Source: Pegea sp. RAD2-039
Lineage: Eukaryota > Chordata > Thaliacea > Salpida > Salpidae
DNA: 64,000 nucleotides
Assembly (NCBI GenBank): GCA_034620365.1
Contig: JAQGEQ010000083.1
Coordinates: 124,001-188,000 of the forward strand
Direction: 5' to 3'
Within the stretch, counting starts at the first letter, position 1, and every line of letters starts with the position of its first letter. This document shows positions 14,101 through 26,395 of this stretch, one piece after another. Both the position numbers and the translations under genes were made by a program. The notes beneath the pieces were generated by a model. The model had not been told where the DNA came from, searched no databases, and saw nothing but the letters and a program-made list of their open reading frames with translations.

Positions 14101-17100
14101 GTGTCTTAAATAATAAAAAAACTTATTAATTATTTAATAATCTGTGATTATTAATTATTATTTGTAAATAGAAAAAAGAAACAGAAAACCAGGAAATAAT
14201 GGAACAAATTAAAATATTTGGAAACAATGAAAGTGAACTGATTATTCAAAACGTTCTTCAGCAACGTCAAATTCAAGTGAAATTTACTCGTTTATAGATT
14301 AAGTTGATATTTGCTTTTATTCTTAAATTTTAATACTTTGTAGAAATGAAATCAACCATATACTGTAAAATACTTTTCAAAACATTAATTTTCTACTTCA
14401 TTTTTTCAATAAAATGTACTTTTCAGGAACTACATAATCTAACAAAAGAATTTGAATTGAAGAAAAATTTACAAATTGAAGAAGAAAAGCAAAGTTTACT
14501 AGAGAAACAAAAAATTGAAAAGTCGAACTTAGTAAGATTTAGATGGTTTTTCTTAAGATATGAAAAATTAAAATTAAATGTCATATTTATGTACTTTTTT
14601 TTAAATTTTATGCAAATAATTGAGTTGTTTTAACATAATTCCAGCTTGCTAAGCATCAAAATGAGTTATTACAACTAGAAGGACTTAGTGGTGAAGAATA
14701 TTTGAAGAAAAAAAGCGAACTTGACTCAAAAAATAAAGATGATTTGAGGTAGTCTTTAATAATTCAACATTTATGTTTTATCGTATATCTGTCTTAAAGT
14801 CGACTTGAAAAGCGTCAACAAAAAGCAATAGACAACTTAAGTGACGACATCAATAATCGTTCTGCCTTAGATTTTGCACGAGCAAAATTGAAACTCAAAG
14901 AAAAGCATTACAAAGTATATTTTATTATCTAAACGCTTATGTAATTTTGTATTCTTAAAATCTATAATATTTTGTATATAGATATAAGGATGTTATACAA
15001 TCTTAAAAAATAAAGTTTGAATAAAAGACTTTTATTTTATGACTTCTTACTCTAAACATTTGATTAAAATAAAATTGAATTAGTTATACAAGCTTCTTAG
15101 CATATGTTATTTTAAAAATAATGACATATGTTCGATTTTAGCCAAAAAGAAGTTCTTTGTTCTTTATTAGTAATAAATTTAATAACTTTAAATCCAATTT
15201 ATTTACGACTTAATAGGAGTTCACTGATTCAATTAAGAAATTCAGTGCAGGAAGTATGGATAAAAATCAATTACAGCATACTGATGAGGAAATTAAGAAA
15301 ATTAACGCAAAAAAACAAGAACTTGAAATTGTTAGTTTTCTATTTTAACTTGTTTTCCTTAGTGCATAATAAATCGGTCCTCCTCATAAGAAGTTCTTTT
15401 TATTAAGTAACCATTTGTTTTAGAAAAAGCTATTTTTAATTAAAGAAAAAAACAGATTTAGTTTATATATTATCAGATTAAGACTTAGCTGAAAGCACAA
15501 GATTGCTTTTAATGCATATTTCCAACTTGTTTTCAAAACTTTCACTTTTTTGTTGTTCTATTATGATATAAATTAATATTTCTTCATATTTTTATTTCTA
15601 TACAGCAACGTGAAGAAGAAGAGAGAAAGTTTGCTGTCGAAAAACTGAAGTTAGAAAAAGAAGAAGAAAAAAAACTCAAAAAAGCATTACAAGATTTCGA
15701 AATAGAACTCCAAGATGAAAGTGAAAAGGAAAGAAAGAAAAGCGAAGAAGTTGTTGCTCTATTGATAAAACGAAGAGAAAAACTCATAAAAGTAAAATAT
15801 TGTCAGCTAGATAACTTATGTAACATGTTTGTTTTAAAATATACTCTGATAAACTAACCTTTGATTTGAATTTAATTATATACAAAATCAGTTGAAACAG
15901 CCCAGCAAAATTAAGTATTTAAGTATATTTGTAGTATCAATATTGGAAGTAAAACATATTTACCTTGAGACTTTCAAACTTTTATTAAAGGATTAAATCT
16001 TAAAAATAAATTTTAAAATAACTCCATTTTAAGTTGTAATGAAATGTTCTACCTAGGAAAAACAAAACGTCATTGAATTAGATATCAAACGAGCAGCTGC
16101 TGCAGGGGCTAGCGAAGAAGAACAGAAAAGAATATTAGAACAAGTAAGATAGAATATTCAAACACAAAAATTTCAATTTAATTGCTGAAATATCAGTACA
16201 AGATTGAAAAATTATGTTCCCTAACTATTGTCAGTAATATTACTTTGGTAAGGTAACTTATGTAATTTCAGCATAATAAAGATGTAAAGTTGATTGAAAA
16301 CAAACTAGATCAAGAGCGGATGAGAGTTCGATCTCAGCTGGAAGAACGATTGAAAGAACGCAAGTTGAAGCGGTTGATGGTTTGAAACCCAAAGACACTA
16401 TCAACAGATTTATTAAATTTTTAAGTTTTCAGATTAAGAAAAATGAACTGGAAGTTAAACGTGGATCGAATTTAGAAGTCTTCGAAAATGAATGCCGAAA
16501 TAAGATGAATAAGATTCATGAAAAAGAAGTAATCTAATTAAATTTATTTACTTTGAAAATCAATTTTTAACATTTTGATAAATTTTGTTGGAGTAAAAAG
16601 GTTTTCACAACTTCCCCATTGGATCTTTCATTTAAATGAAAATTGTAAAAAATACTCGATTAGATTATCAAATTCTATAACTAGTATTTTTAAAACAATT
16701 TTTGTCCACAAAAAGAATTTTTACATCTAGTAATATTGTATCAGGTTTTGTTGTAGAACACATTTTTGTTTGTCATAATCAGTTTTAAAACGATGTGAGC
16801 TCCAATTTAAACATATTTACCAAAGCAATATATTCAATCAAAGATTAGTTTGTATATGAAGCCTTACATGAAGCTAAAAAATCATTTTTCTCTACAGTCA
16901 TCTTTTATACAAAGCTACTTTTGAAAATACAAATTGTAAATTGTTCAATTCATTTAAACTTAAGCAATACATTTTCGGATCAAACAAATTTTTTGCAACA
17001 ATGTACTCTAAACCAAATTTTCTAAAAATCAGTTTGTGTGAATCAACAATCTAAATTTGTGAGAATGTGTATTTGCGGGAAGTGCTCTCTTCAGGCACTC

Positions 17101-20100
17101 TCGTTCGCATTTATTGAAATAAATAAGTAAAATAGTTTTTCGATAATTTAGATCATTTTTATATCTTTGGTGTACAACTATACAAATTTGAATCTATTTA
17201 GATCGAAATTTTAGAAGATATGAATAAAGTTGTTGATGTTCCAGTAATCAAAAGCTCTGCTAAACACTTATCTTTAAAAAAATCATCAAAAAATATAAAG
17301 CAAATTGTACCAGGTAGTTAACAGATTTATTTTAATTCAGTAAAATCTTTTATCTATCAATGTTATCTATTCTTTAGAAAATATAATTTTCGAAACTGTA
17401 CAAAAAGCTTCACCAGTTACAAAGAACAACAAATCAAAGGATTCAGTCAAAAGATCATCTGAGACCATTAAAGATACTATAAGGTTTACTATCAATTTTA
17501 TAAATTCTATATACAAAGAAATATTAAACAAATTTCCTGTGTTTATTCAACATATAGTCTTGTATAAAATAATAGTTTCATAACTTTAACCAAAGCTTAT
17601 TATTTTTAGTGAAGACCATTTACATAACATGTTACAATCTTCTCCATTATATGAAACATTGCAAGAAGTCTGCTACTATTTAAAACACGGAGCAAAATCT
17701 TTTGGAGCAAGTACTTCAATATATGCAGACTTAGGTAAAGAATTCTTCGACCTCAAAATTTTTGTCATCACAAGAATAAAGTCTGAATTATTAATGAACA
17801 CAACTTTTTGTGTTTTAATAAGATTTTAGCTTATATTTTAGCAAATACTAAATCTTATGCTATACATAAAAGCAAACTATCTTATATATTTTTTCAGTAT
17901 GTTTCTAATCACTAATAAGTTAAAAAAAAGATTAATATTAAGTAACAAGCAAGTAATAAAACAAGTTATAATTGTTATGGATAATTGATTATATAGATAA
18001 GGAAACTTCCGATAAAGAATTGATACCAACTCCTCTTGGTAGTTTGAGTGTAAAAGAGTTAGTTGCTTACAAATTTGCTGTGTTCATACTTTCACTACTT
18101 CGAAACAAAAGACCCTCTCATCCGCCTGTGAGCTTATTAGTTGCTTCTTCAATACCAATACAAAGTAGTCCTGCAAAAAGCAATCCATTTTCAGGATCTT
18201 TCAGGTTAGAAAGGTTTTAATTTTTCTGGAATAATTGAATCTGTTTCTATAAAAATTAGATTCCAAATTGCAGCTTCATTAAAAAAATTTCAGTAATTTA
18301 TTGCTTAGTTATTTTTAAAGCTTGTTTCATGTATCTTGCTTTTACTTGATAGAAAATAAACTTATTTTAAAATTGTTTACTAAATACAAAACCAGTATTG
18401 TTTATGAATCATAGTTTTGATGGAGGAAATGGAATACTATACATCAGAAGATCTCGACTTACCGACGAGTCAATCGGAAAACTTTGTTTGCTCGTCATTC
18501 ATTCAATTGCTCACGTTACTGTCGGAGATCTAAATGATGAGTTCAACCCTCAATTTATGAATGAGTTTTATCATTGTCTCGCTATCCTAAGCGATGAACT
18601 ATTCTTTGCAAGAACAACTAAAAACCACAAAGAAAAAGATGGTGAAATTTTGATAAATATTGTAGCTGTTTACACAGTTTTAAATAAGTCTAGAAAACCA
18701 CCTTACAAAAAATAGTTACTATTTTGTAAATTATGTAAGATATTTAGACTATTGCTGAATAAATGAGAGAAAATAAGTTTAAATTTTTCAACCAAAAGTA
18801 CTTTAACATAATCATGTTAATGAAACTTGAAAATAGCCAGATTTTTTAAGCTCACTGCATAGCAGAATAAAAGTTATCGATTTTTTGAAAGTACAAAAAA
18901 ATGAAACTAATTTTGAGAAAAATTAAATTTGAAGTAAATTCTGAAATACAATAAGGATGTAGGTAAGAATAAAAACGCTTTGTTATTAGAAATATGTTTC
19001 ATAAAAATCCTTCCAATAATAATAGAATGAAATATTCAATAGTTTATAACATGTGAAAAACTGTTACGTAGAAGGAAATATGACTGACGCAGCAAATAGC
19101 ATCATTGACGCTAAAACAAGCTCCCCAGGCTTGATGTCTCGTGATCTTATTAACAAAAAAGCAAATGTGTTCGAAAGGTCAATCGCTGGCGAATTAGCCA
19201 ACAAGTATTTGACAAAAACTGTGAAACCGGATGTAAGTTCGTTTAATGTTATCTTATCTTTTTCTTAAGTTTTACAGAATTCTTTCGAAAATTAACTATC
19301 AATTGATAGTTTCATAAATGATTTGTAATATTCCCTTACTTTTTTAATAAGAACAGTTATTGTAGAGTGTAAACATTCTTTTTTCAATACTAATTACAAA
19401 ACGTCAAAACATTAGAGGCTCTAACATATTTTTCAAATACCAATTAAGTTTTGTCAGTAATCTAACTTATTGGATAAATTTTAATAACTATGGTTAGTTT
19501 ACATTAATATTATAACATTATCCTCAAAAAACTTATTTTTTTATTAAAAATATTGAGCATCTACTGAGTACAAAATAAGATAAGAAATAAATCTGTTGTG
19601 AAGTATGATAGGAGAATGTTAATTGAATTGTTGACTAAATTTTCCTGAAATGTAACTTTTTGTTAGTTCACGTTAAGCGAGAAGTTGTTGTTTACTTTGT
19701 ATTTTAATCATTTATCAGATGATAGAGAAAGGAATTGATAACTCTGTCAATAATGAGGCCTTTATCAAGCAAATCAATCAAAGGTAATAAATTATTCATT
19801 CTTCTTACATTAAATCGAACCATATTTTGCCTACCTTTGCTGTATTTTCAAGTCACAAAGTCACCATTCAGAGCTTTATTTTATACTTTATTCATAATAA
19901 ATTTTAACTTATTGTTTTTATATACAACAGACACCCAAGTCTTATAGGAGATGCAGCTGATCTCAACTTCCGAGATCAAGTCAACATCGAGTTTGTTGAG
20001 CTGGCTCGTGAAGCAAGCCATTTAAGTAAGTCAGCAAGCACCTCGAATAGCTCAACAATCGAAAAGAGTCGATTACAAAATCGTCTGAGAGACGTTCAAA

Positions 20101-20340
20101 TCAAACTTTCAAATCTACAAGAGAGGTAATTTAAATTTTGTATAAAAGTAAATAGATAGAAATAAATGATTGTTAAAAGGCAAACTTGATGAATTTGAAA
20201 AATATATATATAGACTTTTTAAGAATAAAGTTTTACTTTTATGGAAAAATTAAAACTTAATAACTTTACGAAACTTATTTTTCAGGCTGGGAACTAGTTT
20301 ATCACAAAACGATGTTTCAAGTAAATATAAAAAAGCCTAA
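334..20340 (+). CDS. Giant single-pass membrane protein: GCC2/GCC3 cysteine-rich ectodomain, TM helix, long cytoplasmic coiled coil (5' end missing)
   Basis: I join about 68 exons in one continuous frame, giving roughly 3,300 residues; the first exons lie before the window. The order is: cysteine-rich GCC2/GCC3 repeats (exons 334-432 to 7905-8140), a cysteine-poor segment (8442-10039), a transmembrane helix (in exon 10094-10268), coiled coil (10524-17313), an unassigned globular-looking region (17610-18641) and a tail ending at TAA 20338-20340. Splice phases agree across the TM boundary (10039/10094, 10268/10326, 10384/10524), so ectodomain and coiled coil appear to belong to one protein. The last four exons (19072-19232, 19719-19783, 19931-20125, 20286-20340) keep frame through a non-ideal donor at 18642 and could instead be a separate small gene. 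GCC2/GCC3 repeats occur in large animal surface proteins; the function of this one is unknown. A role as a receptor or adhesion protein linked to the cytoskeleton is inference only. Confidence 0.8.
8442..10039 (+). other. Cysteine-poor juxtamembrane ectodomain with furin-type RRKR site
   Basis: Exons 8442-8586, 8666-8846, 9039-9171, 9326-9450, 9643-9779 and 9926-10039 encode about 280 residues with few cysteines. They contain several N-x-S/T sequons and a beta-rich-looking stretch (FITSGIYVFVD). Codons 8770-8781 read RRKR followed by F, a good proprotein-convertase consensus between the cysteine-rich array and the membrane. No domain family is recognised. Confidence 0.65.
10094..10268 (+). 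other. Transmembrane-helix exon
   Basis: The exon opens with about 20 hydrophobic residues (VILSIFGFSAIVLFTGIVVW), followed by Arg and a basic/aromatic stretch (MRKWLPQYRALGEEYYPPYK). The hydrophobic segment followed by basic residues fits a type I topology with the cysteine array outside. The exon splices in frame to 9926-10039 upstream and 10326-10384 downstream. Confidence 0.8.
10524..17313 (+). other. Cytoplasmic coiled-coil region (24 exons)
   Basis: Exons: 10524-10675, 10773-10881, 10950-11023, 11121-11216, 11441-11638, 11755-11917, 11986-12119, 12188-12304, 12362-12454, 12668-12832, 12895-13020, 13163-13333, 13460-13684, 13737-13940, 14172-14276, 14427-14531, 14645-14748, 14800-14914, 15217-15330, 15606-15791, 16057-16143, 16272-16379, 16433-16528, 17202-17313. 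The translation is dominated by Glu, Lys, Gln, Leu and Arg in heptad-like spacing (for example HEQELEFLEESLRKDYEKQR) with almost no Pro or Cys. It predicts a long rod of nearly 1,000 residues. At 12895 I chose the upstream acceptor because the alternative at 12902 runs into a stop. The large intron 16529-17201 carries a short dispersed repeat. Confidence 0.75.
17092..17132 (+). repeat. Short dispersed repeat, copy A
   Basis: Copy A lies in a large intron of the giant gene and aligns with 30325-30365 (33/41 identical). Just upstream, AGTGC at 17081 and GCACT at 17095 could form a small hairpin. Confidence 0.45.
17610..18641 (+). other. C-terminal region of unknown family
   Basis: Exons 17378-17483, 17610-17734, 17997-18204 (or ending at 18164) and 18396-18641 encode a non-coiled-coil, globular-looking segment. 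Motifs visible are LSVKELVAYKFAVFILSLL, FDGGNGILYIRRSRLTDES and a hydrophobic helix LLVIHSIAHVTVGDLNDEFN. I do not recognise a named domain. Frame across intron 18205-18395 fails with the obvious donor (phase 2 into an exon that needs phase 1). A donor at 18165 restores it, or a small exon is missing. Confidence 0.55.
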
Positions 20341-21702
20341 AAGATAAAATCTACATAGAAATCATATATAAAATATTATTTAATTTGTGTCAACCTTTTT
20401 CATAATTCATCTGATTTTTTGCTTTGATTTTTGCCACTTTTGTAAAATAATTAAATCATTTTTATTCCACTTCTTATAATCCACTGTTATATTTTCTCTT
20501 TAGAAGCACTTGAACTTTTCAGTTACCATTTCTATATATTATGAAAATATCGATGTAATGTGATTATAATTTGTTTTTATTTGCATATTATAAATTTATG
20601 TATATGCTGAAGTAATAAAACTTGCACAGGAAGAAATGTGGTTGTAAACAAATCTTCTCAAATCTGTTAATTATTAAAACATTAAATTGATGTACAAATC
20701 ATAAAAAATATTTAGCGCTGAGATTTTGAGCTGGAATTACTTTAGCAATTAGATGAGTCACAAACATTAATATGAAATTAGTGATATCTCGCTCACAGTA
20801 TAAATACAATTTGAAAAATAAATCAAACAATGTTTGTGTTTTCTTGAAGAACGCAGTCCTAATGAAAAAAATTGTTTTAGTTTCTTTTTCTTTTGTACGC
20901 GTGTCATTTTGAAAATAACAAAATATCGATTTTTCAATCACTGAGATTTGAAACGCAATTTATATGCGCAACAAATGGAATCAGTTCAGTTAGTATAAGA
21001 TGAACATTTACTGAACAATTACAGCTAGTGTTCAGTTGAGTGAGGAAAAGAAGTACCAAATCAAAATAGCCTAGTTTAAGCCCAGAGTTGACTAAAACTC
21101 CAGCAGATTTGTATTTATTATTAACAGTTTTTAAAACTATTTAAGAATAACCAAGTAAAGTTAACTAAAATGTTACAATTTAAGCTTTAACAAAATTTGA
21201 TGCTTATAAGATTAAGAAGGTTTGAAAATCTTGTGTTTATTTGAATTTTTCGATCTCAACAACAAATTTAATATTGCTTCTATAAAATCAAATGTTGATT
21301 TCAATTTAGTTGGAATTTTATAGCAAATAAAAATGCAGAAAGATTAAATCTCTCAGACATCAGAATGTACTTGCTGCTCAGTAATTAAGGTTTTTCAGTT
21401 TGTTTTAGTTTGTTTTAGTGCCTTATAAAGCAAATTTAATTTTTGGTGGCAATAGCTTCTTCTAAGAAATAACAAACGTAAAACTTATAAATAATTAATT
21501 GAAAATAGCAAAGCGTTTTTCCTTGTAGAAGGTTTAAGCTTAACTATAAAATATCTCAAACAAGCCAAGTTAGTCATTCTTTTATCAACAGCACAAATTT
21601 ATGAGTCTTAATCACTGTAGATACTGAATAAAAGAATTAAAGGGATTCTTTAAAATTATAACATTATTTTGCTTTGTCAGGTTTAACAAGCTTGTTTATA
21701 AA
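20341..21702. other. 3' UTR and intergenic
   Basis: This holds the 3' UTR of the giant gene and about 1 kb of AT-rich sequence without coding signal. A splice-acceptor-like pyrimidine tract ending in CAG at 21680 lies 22 nt before the start codon of the next gene. Confidence 0.6.
20614..20619 (+). other. Poly(A) signal of the giant gene
   Basis: A canonical AATAAA lies 274 nt after the predicted TAA at 20338-20340, in otherwise non-coding AT-rich sequence, consistent with the 3' end of the gene. Confidence 0.5.
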
Positions 21703-24700
21703 ATGAATATCAGAAACAGCTGTTTTATATTTGGAGTTTTCTTCTTTATCAACAAAGGTTTGTATTAAGACTTCTTCATTTGACATCTGCTTTCAGTTTA
21801 CATTTCATTTAGCGTACCGCAAAGTAAATAAATATTGAAAGACATTAAAACATCCGAAATAAATCTCTTAGAAATATCACTTAGCATTTTTTTACATTTT
21901 CAATCAGTACCTTTGGCATAATATATCGATTTATTTATTGAAATTATCAGTAGCTTATATTTAACTTAAATGTAATTTGAATAATCTATGCAATGAAAAA
22001 TGATCAATGTCATCTCAGCAAGTAATCCAAGCATATTTTGCAATTAAAATGAAACTCAATGATTCTATAAGTCACTGTGGTCGGTTTCAAGTTTGTTGAA
22101 TTCAAAGATGACTTTTTAATTGAGATACGTTATCAAAAATATTTAATGATTTCTTCCACAGGTTGTTTTGGAGCTTCCTTGAGATCTCTAACTAAGGATG
22201 TATCAGCCTCTAAATCCAAAGATGCTGCTGATGATAAGGTATTTATGAATTTTCTAAACTTTCACTCGTGTTTCATTTCAAACAAAATATTTTAATTTTA
22301 CTCTGTAATAGTTTTCTCAAAAGTTAATTTTTTTCATAGGTCAGTTGATTTATAAAAAAGGATAATTATGATATTCATATTATATTCATCAACCTGTTTA
22401 TTCTCATAAAATAAAAATATATTTGTTACATTAGCTTAAATATCTTTTTATTTTTCTAATCTGTCCAATGCATTTAAAGGTATAGTTTTATTATAGATAT
22501 GTTTAAAGATTTCATAAAGTAAAATGTATTAAAACCAGAAAACACTGGATATGTTTGATTGAACTTTAGATTTTATAGAAATAAAGAAAAATAAAACTCA
22601 TTAGTTTAAGCAAACTAACCTTTATTAATAATGCATGTCATTAGAGAGAGAAAATCCATAAAAGTCTAAATGTCAGGTTGCATGACGTTGTCATCAAAAC
22701 TCGACTTTCAAGAAATATTTTAAATTTATAGTTAACTGATTTACAGTAAACTAAAACTGCTTTATATAAATGTGTAAATAGCTCCAAAAAAGATTATAAA
22801 AATACTTACACCTTGTTTTAAAATGTTTTTAAAATATATTGAGTCGATAGTTTTCTTTATTATATTAATTTAGTTCAAAATTTTTCCTGCAAGATAATAT
22901 TCTAATCTATAAATTTCATCAAAATAGTAAGTTAAACAAATAAAAATTCTTAAAAAAGGGTTTTTAAATATGTTTTCTGAAAAATATATATAAACATAAT
23001 ATATTATCTGAAAGTTTTAAATCTCAAATTATTTGTAAGGATTAATTTTCTTCTTTTTTATATCCATTTTTACTAAAATATAAACTTTCAGCTACATTTG
23101 AAATGATTTTGATGGATAATACGTACATCAAATATGTTTAATCTTTGAAATACAAAAATATTTTGTAATGATGTAGTCGCTTTCATTGGCATTTTACTAA
23201 CTCATATACAAAGTTCCTCTAATAAATATTAATTATATTTTATGTTTTAATATCATACAAATTGTGTTTTTCTATGTTTGAAACATGATTCAAACCATAT
23301 ACAAGATTTTTTTGTTTGATGAAGGTTGTAGTTGATCACATGACAAATAAGATTTTGATTTGAGGTTATTATCAACAAAATAGTCACAACATTAACAAAA
23401 TATATGAAGATTTACTTTGAAAGTTCTAACATTTCATTCCTAGACACTATCTTGTATTTTGGAGTTGGTCAATGTAATCGCTTCACCGTCTGAAAATTTG
23501 TTGTCCCCTGATTGTGAAAAGCTGATGACATCTATGAAACAAACAAATGAATTAAAGCTTCAAGGTAAAAGTTGATTAAGATAAATGGTTTAAAAAAATG
23601 TTTACTAAATTCCAATTTTTCATAATCATAGTATTTTGGCTGTCTTCAATCTATCAGTCATTCGCATGTTTTTAAGAATATTCTTAATTCCAAAAAAAAG
23701 GTTTAAACTTTTTCATGTTAGATGTTTTAGAACCTGAAGACCTCACTGAAGAGTTAAACTCGTTAATTATGAATAATTTGCCTCAGCATCACTATTCCTC
23801 AAAGTACGCCCGAGCAAGAAATGAAGATGAGAATGAAGATGATAAAAATGAAGTTACATATTACGGAAGTAAATTCACAAGATTCATCTTCATCTCATCA
23901 TCATCTTAATTATGATGTTAATTCTTACAGGAAAACTTCCTAACCATTTCAACTCTGCTCTTAAACATTTAGTAAATGGAAACATTGGTAGTGATGATAT
24001 TGCTGCCGACTCTGATTTCACTGATTTACTGGATGAACCAAATATGCGATTTGGTGAACCTTTCGTAACAGCACTTAAAGGTTTTAAGGATAAGTTTCTT
24101 ATAGTTCCTATCAACATTGACAAACAAGTCCCATTGGTGAAACCTGACAACGATGAAAATGATGATATTATGCAAATGCTACCTAATACTCAGGGTTAGT
24201 TCAATTCCTAGCAGAACTATTTAACTAAAATGAATCTTTTAGCATTTTTGTGTAAATTATAAATATTTCAAAATTTGGTATTGTTTTCTAAGATGAAATT
24301 TGCTAAAATAAATTTTAAGATATATAGAAAAGAGTTTTGTTGATAAATACATACTTTCATGAACAAAAACGTATAAAAAAAGTTTTTAAGCAAAATGAAA
24401 CCATAATATTAGATTATAAAACCTTTACAGACTGCATACGTCAATTATTATGTCTTTGTAAAAGTAGTTACTTGTAAGAAATTCAACAACTTAATTACCA
24501 GGTATGCACATTTTATTTAGATGCAAAAGATTTTGGAGAGCTTCCTAACTTTGAGAGACTCTCAGAACACCTCGCTCAAGCAGAAGATGGAAATGATGAC
24601 TACTTTGAGGAAAGAAGATCTGACGACGATGGTTTGACGGATAACAATCAAATTGATATATCAGATATTTGGGCGGACCCTAACCTACTAGAATCGAAAA

Positions 24701-24879
24701 AGGTTTTCATTTAAAAAATCACTTTTATTTAATTCATTAATTTGAATAGTAAAAAGAATTGAACCTTTGTAAGTAAACGAAATGTTTCATAGATGGAATC
24801 AAATGAAGAATCTATTTACAAAATTGAAATGGATTTGAAAAAGTTGAATAGCGATCTAGAGGGACTAAAAGGTCAATAA
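21703..24879 (+). CDS. Chromogranin A/B-like acidic secretory prohormone (granin)
   Basis: Seven exons join in frame: 21703-21757, 22162-22238, 23444-23564, 23722-23868, 23931-24194, 24521-24702, 24793-24879 (310 residues). Exon 1 encodes a signal peptide (Met, Arg, then a CFIFGVFFFI core). Exon 3 encodes a Cys-ILELVNVIASPSE...LLSPD-Cys loop with 19 residues between the cysteines. Vertebrate chromogranins have a similar loop near the N terminus (C-I-V/I-E-V..., 20 residues between cysteines). The rest is rich in Asp and Glu (NEDENEDDKNE, DNDENDD, RRSDDDG) with dibasic sites at the exon 4/5 junction (Gly-Arg-Lys), RR and KK. The last exon encodes a short amphipathic helix (IEMDLKKLNSDLEGL) reminiscent of the chromogranin C terminus. 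Known role of the family: cargo of dense-core secretory granules and peptide precursor. Family assignment rests on motif pattern, not a database search. Confidence 0.7.
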
Positions 24880-26395
24880 GATTGATAAATTATCAGAAAT
24901 CTATCAATAAAATTGTATAAATTGGGATTTTCCATTTTGAGTGTACTGCACATTATGTGAAGTTTTTCTTTAAGTGTTTATAACAGATAATTTTGTATAA
25001 ATTTTGCTGTTACTACTTTATAGTTCAAGCTTTTGGTTTTAAATTTACTTTCTTAACACTTTATAACTTTGCTTATAAGAACAAAGAACCCTCGAAAGTT
25101 TTTGATAAATCTAATTTTATATATTTCTCCTATTTGTGATAATTTTATATTCAAATCGTGGTATGCGAAAATGATTGACTTTAATAATATTTCATTACAT
25201 ATCAGCTTTAACATTTGTCTTCATATCACTCAATATAAACTTTAAAATGAGATAAAATAATTGTAACTTTTTTGTAGCGCTTTATGTGTTCTTCACAATG
25301 TTTTATTATCACAGTTTGTACATATAGAATTCAGTTGTTTCTAAATAAATATTGTACGAGCTTACATTCAAGAAAAAATGCCTTTGATAAGTTTTAATTT
25401 TTAAATAATTTCAATTTTGGATGAATTCATATGTTTTTAGCTTTCACCAAAAAGTTAACCAATACTGTTATAAATCTCTATAGTAATATTGTTTTGGAAA
25501 ACATTGCACTTAATTTAATCAGAAAATGATTATAAAGAATAAAATTTAATCAGCAAGAAAGTTAAAAAAATGTTGCAGCTACAACCGATGCACTTTTTTG
25601 AAAGCATGGTATTGACTTTTGAAACAAATTAGAAAATGGATTTGATATAAATTTTCTTTTTTAATTATATAACAAATTCAAATTGTAGAATAATTTCTAA
25701 ACCAAACGTTTATACAAATAAGTTTATTGGTATCAAAAAAATGACATTGCAATACATAATGAAATCCGAAAGAAAAATTATTTAGGGTTTCTCTTTTTCT
25801 TTAAAGTTTTTCTTCTCTCTCCTTCTCAGCTCCTTGAGGAAAGCGCCATTCATATCTACAGCCACAATTATTATTTCAAATTATGATTATGTAAAGAAAT
25901 AGAAAAGTCTTAAACTCTTTTGAATTCTTTTAAAATTTATTTTATTGATTTATCCGTTTAAAAGCAGAAGAATCTTTAAATCAAATGTTAGCCAGCTTTT
26001 TTTATCAAATAATTCTGAAAATTTTAATCGTTAAGTGACTGAAGCACTAGACTAAATTCATGAAAAAATGAAATAACTAAATTTGTCAGTTACCAGTCAG
26101 GCTTTTCTCAAACAAGACTTTCTTTTATCAACTGAAATAATTAAGCGCTGATTACTTTGTATTGCTTCTATCAAAGGAAATTTGTAGAAAGTTTTTTTAA
26201 GTTAATAAACAATGAAAAAGTTAAAAATATCCTAAAGGTTAATTTTTCATTCACGGCTAGTTCATATCAATTATTGATAAATTTCTTCATAGTTACTGAT
26301 TAAATAAAAATGTGCTTCTTATTATTTTGATAATAGTTTGTAAACTATTTGAAGTTTCAGGTAAAAACCCATCGAAATAATATATATTGGTAATA
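24880..26395. other. 3' UTR and intergenic
   Basis: AT-rich non-coding sequence; nothing beyond the candidate poly(A) signal at 25344 and an acceptor-like TTTCAG ending at 26360, 35 nt before the next ATG. Confidence 0.6.
25344..25349 (+). other. Poly(A) signal, granin-like gene
   Basis: AATAAA lies 465 nt after the TAA of the granin-like gene. It is a candidate only, since AT-rich sequence makes chance matches common. Confidence 0.35.

Noticed and set aside
15584..15787. Minus-strand Ser/Phe-rich frame
   Set aside because: Antisense of the Glu/Lys-rich coiled-coil exon 15606-15791.
21703..24879. 7B2/secretogranin V identity for the granin-like gene
   Set aside because: The 7B2 proline-rich motif, its cysteine pattern and its C-terminal inhibitory peptide are not seen; the loop spacing fits CgA/CgB better.
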